Assembly: GCA_047722935.1 (NCBI GenBank)
Contig: JBDNZS010000001.1
Location: 1-64,000, forward strand
Source: Ethanoligenens sp047722935
GTDB lineage: Bacteria > Bacillota > Clostridia > Oscillospirales > Ethanoligenentaceae
Length of the DNA stretch: 64,000 nucleotides
Direction: 5' to 3'
Part shown: in pieces, positions 51,912-61,302 of the stretch
How the letters are laid out: each line of letters opens with the position of its first letter
How positions within the stretch are numbered: position 1 is the first letter of the stretch
The notes under the pieces: generated by a model
Told to the model about the DNA's origin: nothing
Database searches by the model: none
The model's input: the letters and a program-made list of their open reading frames with translations, nothing else
Made by a program: the position numbers and the translations under genes

Positions 51912-53228
51912 CTATTCCCAATGTGCCTCTCCCGACGCTGTGCGCGACCGTACTTCCGCGTCGATTCGTGCGACGGGTGTGTGCGTGCGCTCGGCGGCCT
52001 CTCGCAGGGACTCAAATTCCGGTTTGATTTTTTCCACGCCATGATAAACGCTGCGTTTGAGACGGATTTCCCCATAGTCGGTCTGCACCGAGCCGAAACT
52101 GCGTTCCATTACAATGCGGTCGCTCTCGCGTGTGCGCAGGCCGATAGCGCCGGTTTCCGCAAAGATGATTTCCGCCATGGCGTTCTCCAGCGCGGGTGGG
52201 CAGAGCACCGTGAGCAGGGAGGCGGGTCGGTTTTTCTTCATCAAAACTGGTGTGTAATAGGCATCCGCCGCACCCGCTTTCAACAACTGTTCCAATACGT
52301 ACCCGAGGGTTTCACCGGTGGAATCGTCGATGCAGGTCTCCAGTACCCGCACGCAGTCCTGGTGGGGGTTGTGCGCTTTTACGTTGGCATGGGATACCGT
52401 TTCTCCCAGAAATGCGCGCACCACGTTGGCATGGGGGAATGCCCGTTTGCCGCCGCCATAGCCGGTTCGTTCGACCCGCATGACCGGCATGGGGCCAAAC
52501 CCGTTTGCCAGCCCTGCCGCAATCGCCGCACCGGTGGGCGTAACCATCTCGCCGTTCACGTCCCGGGTGCGGTAAGGGATGTGCGCGGTGCGCAGAATCT
52601 CGGCAGTGGCAGGTGCGGGCACCGGCAATAGCCCGTGTGCGCAGCGCACGAACCCGCTGCCCTCGGAGAGTGGCGAAAAAAGGATGTCATCCGCACCCAA
52701 TGCATCCACGCAGACCGCCGCGCCCACAATATCCGCGATAGAATCCGCCGCGCCGACTTCATGAAAATGCACTTCGTCCAGCGGCAGGCCGTGGACTTTT
52801 GCCTCCGCACGCGCAACAAAACCGAAAATGCGTTTGGATAAATCGCGTACAGCGGGTTTCAAGTCGCTGGCGTCCAACAGGGTTTCTACGTCGTGCAGAT
52901 TGCGGTGACCGTGCGTATGCATGGATACATGATGCGGTTCCTCTTGTGTATGTGTATGTATATGTGTATGTGTATGCTCATGCATGTGTCCGGATGTATG
53001 TATCGCCGCGTGGGAATCGTCCGGCTCCGCGTGCGCGAGGATGACGTTATAGTCCGTGCAGAGGATACCATGCGTTTGTTTTTTGGTGATTTCGATACGG
53101 AAATCGTCGATATGCAGCCCGTCCAGCGCATCGCGGAGCGTCTGCTCCGGTACGCCAAGATCGAGCAGCGCCGCCACAAACATATCCCCCGCAATGCCCG
53201 CCTGACAATCGATGTATAAAGTTTTCAT
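51912..53228 (-). CDS. larC: nickel insertion protein LarC
   Basis: Inserts nickel into the pincer nucleotide (NPN) cofactor of lactate racemase and related enzymes. The 438 residues include the start MKTLYIDCQAGIAGDMFVAALL, the family blocks EVHFHEVGAADSIADIVGAAV and TPTGAAIAAGLANGFG, and the C-terminal ETCIDDSTGETLGYVLEQL. It is one uninterrupted frame, unlike the frameshifted larC of some lactobacilli. Residues about 64-100 are very His-rich (HEHTHTHIHTHT then HHVSMHTHGH), plausible nickel storage. It overlaps larB by four bases. No larA or larE is in the window. Confidence 0.93.
   Translation of the reverse strand: MKTLYIDCQAGIAGDMFVAALLDLGVPEQTLRDALDGLHIDDFRIEITKKQTHGILCTDYNVILAHAEPDDSHAAIHTSGHMHEHTHTHIHTHTQEEPHHVSMHTHGHRNLHDVETLLDASDLKPAVRDLSKRIFGFVARAEAKVHGLPLDEVHFHEVGAADSIADIVGAAVCVDALGADDILFSPLSEGSGFVRCAHGLLPVPAPATAEILRTAHIPYRTRDVNGEMVTPTGAAIAAGLANGFGPMPVMRVERTGYGGGKRAFPHANVVRAFLGETVSHANVKAHNPHQDCVRVLETCIDDSTGETLGYVLEQLLKAGAADAYYTPVLMKKNRPASLLTVLCPPALENAMAEIIFAETGAIGLRTRESDRIVMERSFGSVQTDYGEIRLKRSVYHGVEKIKPEFESLREAAERTHTPVARIDAEVRSRTASGEAHWE
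52944..52987. repeat. TGTATG-type hexamer repeats within larC
   Basis: An alternating purine-pyrimidine stretch of TGTGTA/TGTATG units that encodes the Thr-His repeats of LarC. Units are six bases, so gain or loss keeps the reading frame and changes the number of His residues. Confidence 0.7.
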
Positions 53229-53995
53229 GAGGTTTCCTCCTGTTTGTCTGCCGCGAGACGGTTGATCTGCGCCGCCAGATATCCCGCGCCGAACCCGTTG
53301 TCGATATTCACCACGCCCACGCCTGCCGAGCAGGTGTTGAGCATGGTGAGCAGGGCGGACAGCCCGCCGAAATTTGCGCCATAGCCCACGCTGGTGGGAA
53401 CAGCGATGACCGGCCGGTCCACCAGCCCGCCGACCACACCCGCCAGTGCGCCCTCCATACCCGCCACTGCAATGACCGCGTTGGCCTGCCGCAGAACGTC
53501 CAGCTGGTCAAACAGACGGTGAATCCCCGCGACACCGACATCATACAGGCGGCTGACGGTACAGCCGAATGTTTCGGCGGTCACGGCGGCCTCTTCCGCG
53601 ACCGGAATGTCGGCGGTGCCGCCGGTGCAGACCGCAATCGGGCCGAGCGGACGCGGCGTTTCCCGCAGGCAGGTGACAATTCGCGCCGTCTTGTTGTATA
53701 CCGCGCCCGGCAGCAAGGCATGGATGGCCGCGTAGTGCGCCGTATCCGCGCGGGTTGCCAGCACATTCTGCCCATCCTGCGCCAGATTCAGCGCGATTTG
53801 AGCGGCCTGCTCCGGCGTTTTGCCCGCGCAGAAGATCACTTCCGGAAACCCCTGCCGCAGGGCGCGATGATGGTCAACCCGTGCGAAACCGAGGTCATCG
53901 TACGGGAGCGTTTTTAGCTGTTCCATGGCTTGATCGACCGGCAGAGAACCGGTGTGCACGGCTTCCAGAATTGCTTGAATATCCATATGCATCAT
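53225..53995 (-). CDS. larB: pyridinium-3,5-biscarboxylate synthase LarB
   Basis: First step of the nickel-pincer cofactor: carboxylates nicotinate adenine dinucleotide. In 256 residues the PurE-like core has RQGFPEVIFCAGKTPEQ, AVCTGGTADIPVAEEAA, AGMEGALAGVVGGL and AVPTSVGYGA. The ATG at 53993-53995 overlaps the asnS stop by four bases, so larB-larC are translated behind asnS. The sulfur-insertion partner LarE is not next to it. Confidence 0.94.
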   Translation of the reverse strand: MMHMDIQAILEAVHTGSLPVDQAMEQLKTLPYDDLGFARVDHHRALRQGFPEVIFCAGKTPEQAAQIALNLAQDGQNVLATRADTAHYAAIHALLPGAVYNKTARIVTCLRETPRPLGPIAVCTGGTADIPVAEEAAVTAETFGCTVSRLYDVGVAGIHRLFDQLDVLRQANAVIAVAGMEGALAGVVGGLVDRPVIAVPTSVGYGANFGGLSALLTMLNTCSAGVGVVNIDNGFGAGYLAAQINRLAADKQEETS

Positions 53996-55380
53996 ATCCG
54001 TCCTACTGTGCGTGGGAACGGGAGGACATCGCGGATGTTCTGAATACCGGTGAGGTACATAATCAGCCGCTCAAATCCAAGCCCGAACCCGCTGTGACGC
54101 GCGCCGCCGAACCGCCGCAGGTCGGTATACCACTGATAATTTTCCGTGTCCATGCCCAGTTCGTCCATGCGCGCCGTCAGCACATCCACGCGTTCTTCAC
54201 GCTGGGAGCCTCCGACAATTTCCCCGATGCCCGGCACCAGCATGTCCATTGCGGCCACGGTTTTGCCGTCATCATTCTGCCGCATATAAAATGCCTTGAT
54301 TTCTTTGGGATAGTCCACGACAAACACCGGCGCTTTGAAGACCTCTTCTGTCAGAAAGCGCTCGTGTTCGGTTTGCAGGTCGCAGCCCCATGAGACCGGA
54401 TAGGTAAAGCGGCTGTTTTCCTTTTCCAACCGTTTGACCGCGTCGGTGTAGGAGATACAGGCAAAATCCGCCGAAGCGACATGCTCCAGCCGTGCCAGCA
54501 GTCCGTTGTCTATATATTGGTTCAAAAACGCCAGCTCCTGCGGGCATTCATCCAAGATCATCCGTAAAACAGACTGAATCATATCCTGTGCCAGCGCGCG
54601 GTCATCGTCCAGATCGGCAAATGCAATTTCCGGCTCCACCATCCAAAACTCCGCCGCGTGTCGGGTGGTGTTGGAGTTTTCCGCGCGGAAAGTAGGGCCG
54701 AAGGTGTAAATTTTTCCAAATGCCAGCGCCATGCTCTCCCCTTCCAGTTGTCCGGAAACAGTTAGGCTGACCGGCCGCCCGAAGAAATCCTTGGAAAAGT
54801 CCACCGTGTCGTTTGATGTGCGGGGCAGATGATTCATATCCAGCGCGGTCAGGTGGAACATCTCGCCCGCCCCTTCCGTATCGCTGGCAGTGATGATGGG
54901 CGTGTGCACATATTGAAAGTTGCGTGCGTGGAAAAACCGGTGAATAGCCAGCGCTGCCGCCGAGCGGATGCGGAATGCCGCGCCGAGCGTGTTGGTGCGC
55001 GCACGCAAGTGCGGCAGGGTGCGCAGGTATTCCAGTGTGTGGCGTTTTTTCTGCAAAGGGTAGTCTGCGGCGGAGGCTCCCTCAATTTCAAGGCGCTCCG
55101 CGTGCAGTTCAAACGGCTGATGGGCCTGCGGCGTCAGCACAAGAGTGCCGTGCACGATCACCGCCGCACCGACCCCCAATTTCATGACGTCTTCAAAATT
55201 GGGCAGCGCGTCGGCGTCGCAGACCACTTGCAGTTGATCAAAGCAGCTGCCGTCGTTGAGCTGCAAAAATCCGATGGCCTTGGAGTGGCGCAGTGTGCGT
55301 ACCCAGCCGGCTACAGTGTGTTCGGCTTGGCTTAAATTGCCCGCGTGGGCAAACAGTTCACGTATTTCTGTGCGGTGCAT
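53992..55380 (-). CDS. asnS: asparagine--tRNA ligase
   Basis: A 462-residue class IIb synthetase. The N-terminal OB-fold anticodon domain contains VAGWVRTLRHSKAIGFLQLNDGS (about 24-46). The catalytic domain has motif 2 FGPTFRAENSNTTRHAAEFW and motif 3 GFGLGFERLIMYLTGI. The residues favour AsnRS over the related AspRS. It heads an asnS-larB-larC transcript driven by the promoter at 55448-55476; no T-box is visible in its short leader. Confidence 0.96.
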   Translation of the reverse strand: MHRTEIRELFAHAGNLSQAEHTVAGWVRTLRHSKAIGFLQLNDGSCFDQLQVVCDADALPNFEDVMKLGVGAAVIVHGTLVLTPQAHQPFELHAERLEIEGASAADYPLQKKRHTLEYLRTLPHLRARTNTLGAAFRIRSAAALAIHRFFHARNFQYVHTPIITASDTEGAGEMFHLTALDMNHLPRTSNDTVDFSKDFFGRPVSLTVSGQLEGESMALAFGKIYTFGPTFRAENSNTTRHAAEFWMVEPEIAFADLDDDRALAQDMIQSVLRMILDECPQELAFLNQYIDNGLLARLEHVASADFACISYTDAVKRLEKENSRFTYPVSWGCDLQTEHERFLTEEVFKAPVFVVDYPKEIKAFYMRQNDDGKTVAAMDMLVPGIGEIVGGSQREERVDVLTARMDELGMDTENYQWYTDLRRFGGARHSGFGLGFERLIMYLTGIQNIRDVLPFPRTVGRI

Positions 55381-55447
55381 GGAGGATTCCCTGCTTTCTA
55401 TTCATTTGGCGGTTGGCGGGCAGACACAGCCAGCCCGTGTTGTCCTC

Positions 55448-55476
55448 ATTATAGTATGTTTACAAACCCCTTGCAA
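55448..55476 (-). promoter_or_regulatory. promoter of asnS-larB-larC
   Basis: On the minus strand TTGCAA (55471-55476), 17 bases, TATAAT (55448-55453), about 70 bases before the asnS start. Confidence 0.75.
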
Positions 55477-55543
55477 TATCGCACCTAAAAGCGTCGAAAG
55501 ATAAAAAATCCGACCTGGGGCAGATTCCCGCGTCCTCAGAAGG

Positions 55544-55571
55544 TTGACAACGCCGCCCCCCATGTTACAAT
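55544..55571 (+). promoter_or_regulatory. promoter of recJ
   Basis: TTGACA (55544-55549), 16 bases, TACAAT (55566-55571), about 32 bases before the recJ ATG and divergent from asnS. Confidence 0.65.
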
Positions 55572-55603
55572 GATTGTACACGACAGGGCGGGGAGGAATC
55601 GGT

Positions 55604-57643
55604 ATGCGCGAATGGAACATCGGCGCACCGGATGAACAGGCGGTGCGTGCATTGCAGGATGCAGGCTGTTCACCAGTGTTGTCCAAGCTGCTGGCCTTGC
55701 GTGGGTTTGCAGACGCTGCGGACGCACAGCTGTTTCTGGAATGCGCGGGCATACTGCACGACCCATTGGAGATGGCGGACATGGCTCTTGCGGCACAACG
55801 TGTGCGGCAGGCTCTTGCGGCGGGCGAGACTATCGCCGTTTACGGGGATTACGATGTGGACGGCGTGACGGCGTCCGCACTGCTCACAGACTATCTGCGT
55901 GCGAAAGGCGCGGATGTCATGGCTTATCTGCCCGAGCGTGAAAGCGAGGGGTATGGCCTGAACACCTGGGCACTGGAGCAGCTCCATGCCTGCGGGGCCA
56001 CGCTTTGCATTACGGTAGATACCGGCATTTCCGCGTTGGAGGAAGCCAAAGCCGCGCAAAGTCTGGGGTTGGATCTCATCGTCACCGATCACCATGAGCC
56101 ACGCGCACAACTGCCCGAGGCGTTCGCGGTGGTTGATCCCAAGCGCCCGGATTGCCCTTACCCGTTTAAAGGACTGGCGGGTGTGGGCGTAGCGTTCAAA
56201 CTGGCCTGTGCCGTCGAGGGCGCGGACAGCTGCGAAACGCTTTTGGTGCGTTACGGCGATCTGGTTTGTCTGGGCACGGTGGCGGATGTGGTGCCTTTGG
56301 TGGATGAAAACCGTCTCTTGGTCAAGCGCGGGCTGGATGTGCTGGCACACAGTGAGCGGATTGGTTTGGCCGCGTTGCTGGCACAGGCCGGTGCAGACAA
56401 GAGGATACCGGACGCATCGCTGCTGGCATTTACCGCTGCGCCGCGCATCAACGCCGCCGGGCGGATGGACAGCGCCCTGCCCGCACTGGAACTGTTGCTG
56501 ACCGGTTCACCCGCGCGGGCGGAAACGCTTGCCACACACCTTTGTGCATGCAACGACGCCCGTAAGAGGGAGGAGCACCGCATTTTAGGAGAAGCGGAGC
56601 AGATTCTTCAACATGAAGATCTGCTTCGGAACCGTGTACTCATTGTGGCGGGCGAAGGTTGGGCCAACGGAGTGATTGGAATTGTGGCGGCACGTCTGGC
56701 GGAGCGCTTTGAGCGTCCGGCAATGGTCATTTCATTTGAAAAGGATGGAATAGGCCGTGCGTCCTGCCGCAGTTTTGAGGGGTTTGCCCTGCACGAAGCG
56801 CTTGGCGCATGTGCGGATTTGCTGGAAAAATACGGCGGGCACGCGCTGGCGGCGGGTTTCTCGATTCGTCAGGAAAATCTTTCGGCGTTCCGTAGCGCGA
56901 TTGACACCGTTGCGGCGGGCTGCGACATCCGTCCCGCACTGCGCCTGGACTGCTCACTGGCGGCTGCCGAGCTGACAATTTCCGCCGCCGAAGAGTGTGC
57001 GCGTCTGGAACCCTGCGGCGCGGGAAACCCCGCCCCGCTGTTTTATCTGGAAGATGTGCTGTTGACCGGTGTGCGCCCGTTGTCGGGCGGCAAGCATCTG
57101 CGGCTGTCTTGTCAGATGGGCGGACAGGAATTTAATGCGGTGCTGTTTGGCGCCGACAAGACGGGGCGTACGTTCGCACGGGGGGACGTGCTGGATTTGG
57201 CGGTGGAACTTACGGTCAACGAGTGGCGCGGACGGCGCAGCCTGTCGGTGCTGGTGCGCGCCGTGCGGGAAAGCGTGGTGTTTGACCGCCAGCAGGCGCG
57301 TTACCGGCGGCTGCGCACAGGGGAAGAAGACGGTGTGCCGCCCTCCCGCGCGGCTTGTGCACTGGTGTGGCGTACACTGACAGCCTGCCATGGGCGCGCA
57401 TTCCACTCCCGGCGCGTCTGCGGGCAGCTTCGCTTTCAGATGTCGGAACTGGACTACACCCAGTTTTTGCTGATACTGGACGTCTTTCGGGAAACAGGGC
57501 TGGTGGCGTTTTCCAAACAGGAGGACGCACTGGTCGCGCGGGTGTCGGCGGACAAGAGGGTGCGGCTGGAAGACAGCCCCCTCATGCGCCGTCTGTCGGC
57601 TCACAGCAACTGTATCCCGGCACAGGGGACGCGGAACATATAA
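55604..57643 (+). CDS. recJ: single-stranded-DNA-specific exonuclease RecJ
   Basis: A 5'-3' exonuclease in recombination and repair. 679 residues from the ATG at 55604, behind GGGGAGGAA; a frame ten codons longer lacks a ribosome site. DHH-family motifs appear in order: YGDYDVDGVTASALL, ITVDTGIS, IVTDHHEP, INAAGRMDSA, and DHHA1 KYGGHALAAGFSI. An OB-type region and a C-terminal extension to residue 679 follow. It precedes relA as in many Firmicutes. Confidence 0.96.
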   Translation: MREWNIGAPDEQAVRALQDAGCSPVLSKLLALRGFADAADAQLFLECAGILHDPLEMADMALAAQRVRQALAAGETIAVYGDYDVDGVTASALLTDYLRAKGADVMAYLPERESEGYGLNTWALEQLHACGATLCITVDTGISALEEAKAAQSLGLDLIVTDHHEPRAQLPEAFAVVDPKRPDCPYPFKGLAGVGVAFKLACAVEGADSCETLLVRYGDLVCLGTVADVVPLVDENRLLVKRGLDVLAHSERIGLAALLAQAGADKRIPDASLLAFTAAPRINAAGRMDSALPALELLLTGSPARAETLATHLCACNDARKREEHRILGEAEQILQHEDLLRNRVLIVAGEGWANGVIGIVAARLAERFERPAMVISFEKDGIGRASCRSFEGFALHEALGACADLLEKYGGHALAAGFSIRQENLSAFRSAIDTVAAGCDIRPALRLDCSLAAAELTISAAEECARLEPCGAGNPAPLFYLEDVLLTGVRPLSGGKHLRLSCQMGGQEFNAVLFGADKTGRTFARGDVLDLAVELTVNEWRGRRSLSVLVRAVRESVVFDRQQARYRRLRTGEEDGVPPSRAACALVWRTLTACHGRAFHSRRVCGQLRFQMSELDYTQFLLILDVFRETGLVAFSKQEDALVARVSADKRVRLEDSPLMRRLSAHSNCIPAQGTRNI

Positions 57644-57745
57644 GGAAAAAGGCCATACATCGAAACACGCATGGAGCGTGATGCGTAGCCGCTTGGGATC
57701 ATAGACAAACAACACGCTTGGGCGTTTGAGGATTGGGGCAAAAAT

Positions 57746-59923
57746 ATGGATGAACTCTTATCCGGGCTTCTGGAAAAAATCAAGCAGAGCGGGATGCCGT
57801 ACGATGTGCAGAAGATTACCACAGCGTATGAGCTGGCACATCAAGCGCACGACGGGCAGTTCCGTAAATCGGGTGACCCCTATATTATCCACCCGGTTTC
57901 GGTCGCCAAAATTTTGGTTGATCTTGGATTGGATACCGATTCGCTATGCGGCGCACTTCTGCATGATGTTGTCGAGGATACCGGCGTGCCGCTCGAAGAC
58001 ATCAAAAAGCAGTTTGGCAGCGATGTGGCGCTGCTGGTGGACGGTGTAACCAAGGTTGGGCGCGTGGCGCATTATTCACGCGAGGAACAGCAAGCAGAAA
58101 GCATTCGCAAGATGCTGCTTGCCATGGCCAAAGATATCCGCGTTATCCTCATCAAGCTGGCTGACCGGCTGCACAACATGCGCACGTTGGGCGCCATGCC
58201 GGAACAAAAGCAGCTTGACATCTCGCTGGGAACGATGGAGGTCTATGCCCCAATCGCGCACCGGCTCGGTATCCGCACGGTCAAGGATGAGCTGGAGGAT
58301 TTATCCATAAGACACCTGGACCCCATCGCCTATCACGAGATCGAAGTGGCGCTGAAAAAACGCAAGGACGAGCGGGAGGCACTGCTGCAGACCATCCAGA
58401 ACCGCATCTCCGACCGCCTGCAAAGCCTGCACATGAATGTACATCTCGAAGGGCGCGTCAAAAGCGTCTACGGCATTTATCGCAAGGTCTATATGCAGGG
58501 GCGGGCGTTTGACCAAATTTATGACATTTATGCCGTGCGGGTAATTGTAGACACGGTCAACGAGTGCTATAACATCCTCGGCGTCATCCACGATCTGATG
58601 AAACCCATTCCCGGCCGGTTCAAGGATTATATCTCCACGCCCAAGCCCAATATGTACCAGTCGCTGCATACCACTGTCATCGGCAAGGAGGGCATCCCGT
58701 TCGAGGTGCAGATTCGCACGTGGGAGATGCATCACACTGCCGAATACGGCATCGCGGCGCACTGGAAATATAAGCTGGGTATCCACGGCGGGCAAAAGGA
58801 CAAAGGCTCGCTTGAGGCACGGCTGGAGTGGGTGCGTCAGCTGCTGGAGGTGCAGACCGACGTCAAGGATGCGGAAGATTTCATCCATTCGCTCAAGACC
58901 GATCTCGCGCCGGACGAGGTCTATATGTTCACGCCGCGCGGCGATGTCATCAACCTGCCGGCAAAAGCGACGCCCATCGACTTCGCCTATGCCATCCACA
59001 GCGAGGTGGGGCACCGCATGACCGGTGCAAAAGTGGACGGCCGTATAGTCCCGCTCAATTATGAGCTGCAAACCGGGCAGATCGTGGAAGTGCTGACCTC
59101 TTCCACACCGGGGCACGGTCCCAGCCGCGACTGGCTGAATATTGCCCGCACCAGCGAGGCACGCAGCAAGATTCGCGCATGGTTCAAAAAAGAGCGGCGC
59201 GATGAGAACATCGTCGAGGGACGTACCGAGATTGAGCGTGAATTCAAACGCATCGGCATCCTGCTTACCGGAGACGCACTCGAGGCATTCCTCGCGGAGG
59301 TGTCCAGACGCCAGCATTTCAACAACACCGATGAATTTCTGGCGGCCATCGGGTACGGCGGCATCGTGCTTTCCAAAGTCATCCCGCGCATCAAGGATGA
59401 TTACGTGAAGCAGGTGCATCCCGAGCAGATTCAACTGCCGGAGAACGTCACGCCCCGCCACAGCGCGGGGGGCATCATTGTGGAGGGGCTGGACAACTGC
59501 CTGGTCAAACTCTCCCGCTGCTGTAACCCGCTGCCGGGGGATGAAATTGTCGGTTTCATCACACGTGGATTTGGTGTATCCATCCACAAACGGGATTGCC
59601 CCAATGTCAATAAAAATCTGCAAAATCCCGAATATGAGGGGCGGTTTGTCCACGCGCACTGGGCGGAACATGTGAACACGCCGTTCAAAGCGGGGTTGCG
59701 CATCCTGTCCAATGACCGCTACGGCCTGCTTGCGGATATCACATCGGCGCTTGCTGCGATGCATATCGGCATTCATGCCGTCAATGCGCGCGAATTGAAG
59801 AGCGGCGAAGTGGAAATCCTCATCACGGTAGATGTCGTGGGAACCAAACAGCTTGAAAGCGTGTTGGGCCGGATGCGTCGGGTCGAGGGCGTGACGGAGG
59901 TCGCACGTTCCGGTAACCAGTGA
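57746..59923 (+). CDS. relA: bifunctional (p)ppGpp synthetase/hydrolase
   Basis: The stringent-response Rel enzyme, 725 residues. The HD hydrolase domain is intact (HPVSVAKILV, ALLHDVVEDT; about 45-195). The synthetase domain (about 235-350) has VYGIYRKVYMQ and EVQIRTWEMHHTAEYGIAAHW. A TGS domain follows (VYMFTPRGDVINLPAKATPIDFAY), then a zinc-finger-like region (CCNPLPGDEIVGFITRG) and a C-terminal ACT domain. Both catalytic domains keep their key residues, so it should make and degrade (p)ppGpp. Confidence 0.97.
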   Translation: MDELLSGLLEKIKQSGMPYDVQKITTAYELAHQAHDGQFRKSGDPYIIHPVSVAKILVDLGLDTDSLCGALLHDVVEDTGVPLEDIKKQFGSDVALLVDGVTKVGRVAHYSREEQQAESIRKMLLAMAKDIRVILIKLADRLHNMRTLGAMPEQKQLDISLGTMEVYAPIAHRLGIRTVKDELEDLSIRHLDPIAYHEIEVALKKRKDEREALLQTIQNRISDRLQSLHMNVHLEGRVKSVYGIYRKVYMQGRAFDQIYDIYAVRVIVDTVNECYNILGVIHDLMKPIPGRFKDYISTPKPNMYQSLHTTVIGKEGIPFEVQIRTWEMHHTAEYGIAAHWKYKLGIHGGQKDKGSLEARLEWVRQLLEVQTDVKDAEDFIHSLKTDLAPDEVYMFTPRGDVINLPAKATPIDFAYAIHSEVGHRMTGAKVDGRIVPLNYELQTGQIVEVLTSSTPGHGPSRDWLNIARTSEARSKIRAWFKKERRDENIVEGRTEIEREFKRIGILLTGDALEAFLAEVSRRQHFNNTDEFLAAIGYGGIVLSKVIPRIKDDYVKQVHPEQIQLPENVTPRHSAGGIIVEGLDNCLVKLSRCCNPLPGDEIVGFITRGFGVSIHKRDCPNVNKNLQNPEYEGRFVHAHWAEHVNTPFKAGLRILSNDRYGLLADITSALAAMHIGIHAVNARELKSGEVEILITVDVVGTKQLESVLGRMRRVEGVTEVARSGNQ

Positions 59924-60012
59924 GGAAATGCAGGGGTTTGCCTGGCGGCCTATTCCGGCGTATGGCGTATATCTTGAAACATTGCAATATAGACGATTAG
60001 GAGAGAATAAAC

Positions 60013-61302
60013 ATGGAGAAAACAGTGGAGTGGGGCGCTTTCGGCCCTGCGGATATCCTGCTGCCGCGCGGGTGCAGCATGCAGAAATGGAGCGCGGTGG
60101 CCTGCGATCAGTATACCAGCCAGCCGGAATACTGGGAGGAAGCGGAACGCTTCGTGGGGGAAGCGCCGTCCACTCTGCGGTTGATGTTCCCGGAGGTCTA
60201 TCTGGGGAAAGACGACGCGCCGGTGCGCATTCGGAAGATTCATGCCGCCATGCGCGCCTATTTGGATGCCGGACGGTTTTCTAAATTAAAAAATAGCTTT
60301 GTCTATCTGGAACGCACCCTGTCGAACGGCGCGGTGCGGCGCGGATTGGTGGGCGCTGTTGACTTAGAGCAATATGATTACAGCACGGATTCCGCATCCC
60401 TCATCCGCCCGACCGAGGGAACGGTGGTTGCGCGCATCAAACCGCGCATGGAGATTCGTGAAGGCGCACCTATTGAATTGTCGCACGTTATGCTGCTCAT
60501 CGATGACCCGGACGACACCGTCATCGAGCCGTTGGCACGGCGCAAGGGGGCTCTGGCTCCGCTTTATAATTTCGAGTTGATGCAGGGGGGCGGACATCTC
60601 AGCGGCTGGTGGCTTCCGGCGGATCAGGCGGGTACAGTGCAAAAGGCGCTGGCGGCGCTTGCTTCTCCGGAGGTTTTCGCGCAAAAATACGGGATGCCGG
60701 AAAAACCCGTACTGGTTTATGCGTCGGGCGATGGCAATCATTCGCTGGCAACCGCGCGTGCCTGCTATGAGAAACTGAAAAGGGAAATCGGCGATGTGGC
60801 GCGGAATCATCCGGCGCGCTATGCAATGGTGGAACTGGTGAATATCCACGACCCATCATTGGTGTTTGAACCGATCCATCGTGTGGTTACCGGTGTGGAT
60901 GCACAAAAGCTGTGCGCGGATTTTGTAGAAGCAATGGTGAACGGCGGCACTTCTTTTGACAGCGGGGATACGGCGCGGCGCGTACGGATGCTTTATGACT
61001 GCGGCGGGGTGGAACTCTATCTGGGTGGAAACGCCCTGCCGGTCGGCGTGGTGCAGGATTTTCTGGACAGTTGGATGAAAGAGAACGGCGGCAAGATCGA
61101 CTATGTCCACGGCGGGCATGTGGCAGAGCGCTTGGGTGTGCAGCCTTCCGCCGCCGCGTTTTTGCTGCCCACTATTGGGAAATCGGCATTGTTTGGAGCC
61201 GTGGCGCGGGATGGCGCGCTGCCGCGCAAGACATTTTCAATGGGCGAGGCCAACGAAAAGCGGTTTTACCTTGAATGCCGCCGAATCACGGAGGAGAGAT
61301 GA
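60013..61302 (+). CDS. DUF1015 family protein
   Basis: A 429-residue cytosolic protein of the DUF1015 family, whose biochemical role is not established. Typical stretches are LPRGCSMQKWSAVACDQYTS near the start, FVYLERTLSNGAVRRGLVGAV and the histidine segment YASGDGNHSLATARACYE. AGGAGAG precedes the ATG. It overlaps dtd by four bases. In clostridia it sits near serine or tRNA-quality-control genes; a link to D-aminoacyl-tRNA deacylase is only suggested by coupling. Confidence 0.88.
   Translation: MEKTVEWGAFGPADILLPRGCSMQKWSAVACDQYTSQPEYWEEAERFVGEAPSTLRLMFPEVYLGKDDAPVRIRKIHAAMRAYLDAGRFSKLKNSFVYLERTLSNGAVRRGLVGAVDLEQYDYSTDSASLIRPTEGTVVARIKPRMEIREGAPIELSHVMLLIDDPDDTVIEPLARRKGALAPLYNFELMQGGGHLSGWWLPADQAGTVQKALAALASPEVFAQKYGMPEKPVLVYASGDGNHSLATARACYEKLKREIGDVARNHPARYAMVELVNIHDPSLVFEPIHRVVTGVDAQKLCADFVEAMVNGGTSFDSGDTARRVRMLYDCGGVELYLGGNALPVGVVQDFLDSWMKENGGKIDYVHGGHVAERLGVQPSAAAFLLPTIGKSALFGAVARDGALPRKTFSMGEANEKRFYLECRRITEER

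Noticed and set aside
52944..52987. Short tandem repeats as a CRISPR array
   Set aside because: Units are six bases, contiguous and coding for His-Thr in LarC; no spacers and no cas genes.
55381..55450. T-box riboswitch in the asnS leader
   Set aside because: The leader is only about 70 bases long and lacks the T-box sequence and a specifier hairpin.
58301..59776. 491-codon open frame on the minus strand opposite relA
   Set aside because: Antisense shadow of relA; no start signal and no recognisable motif.
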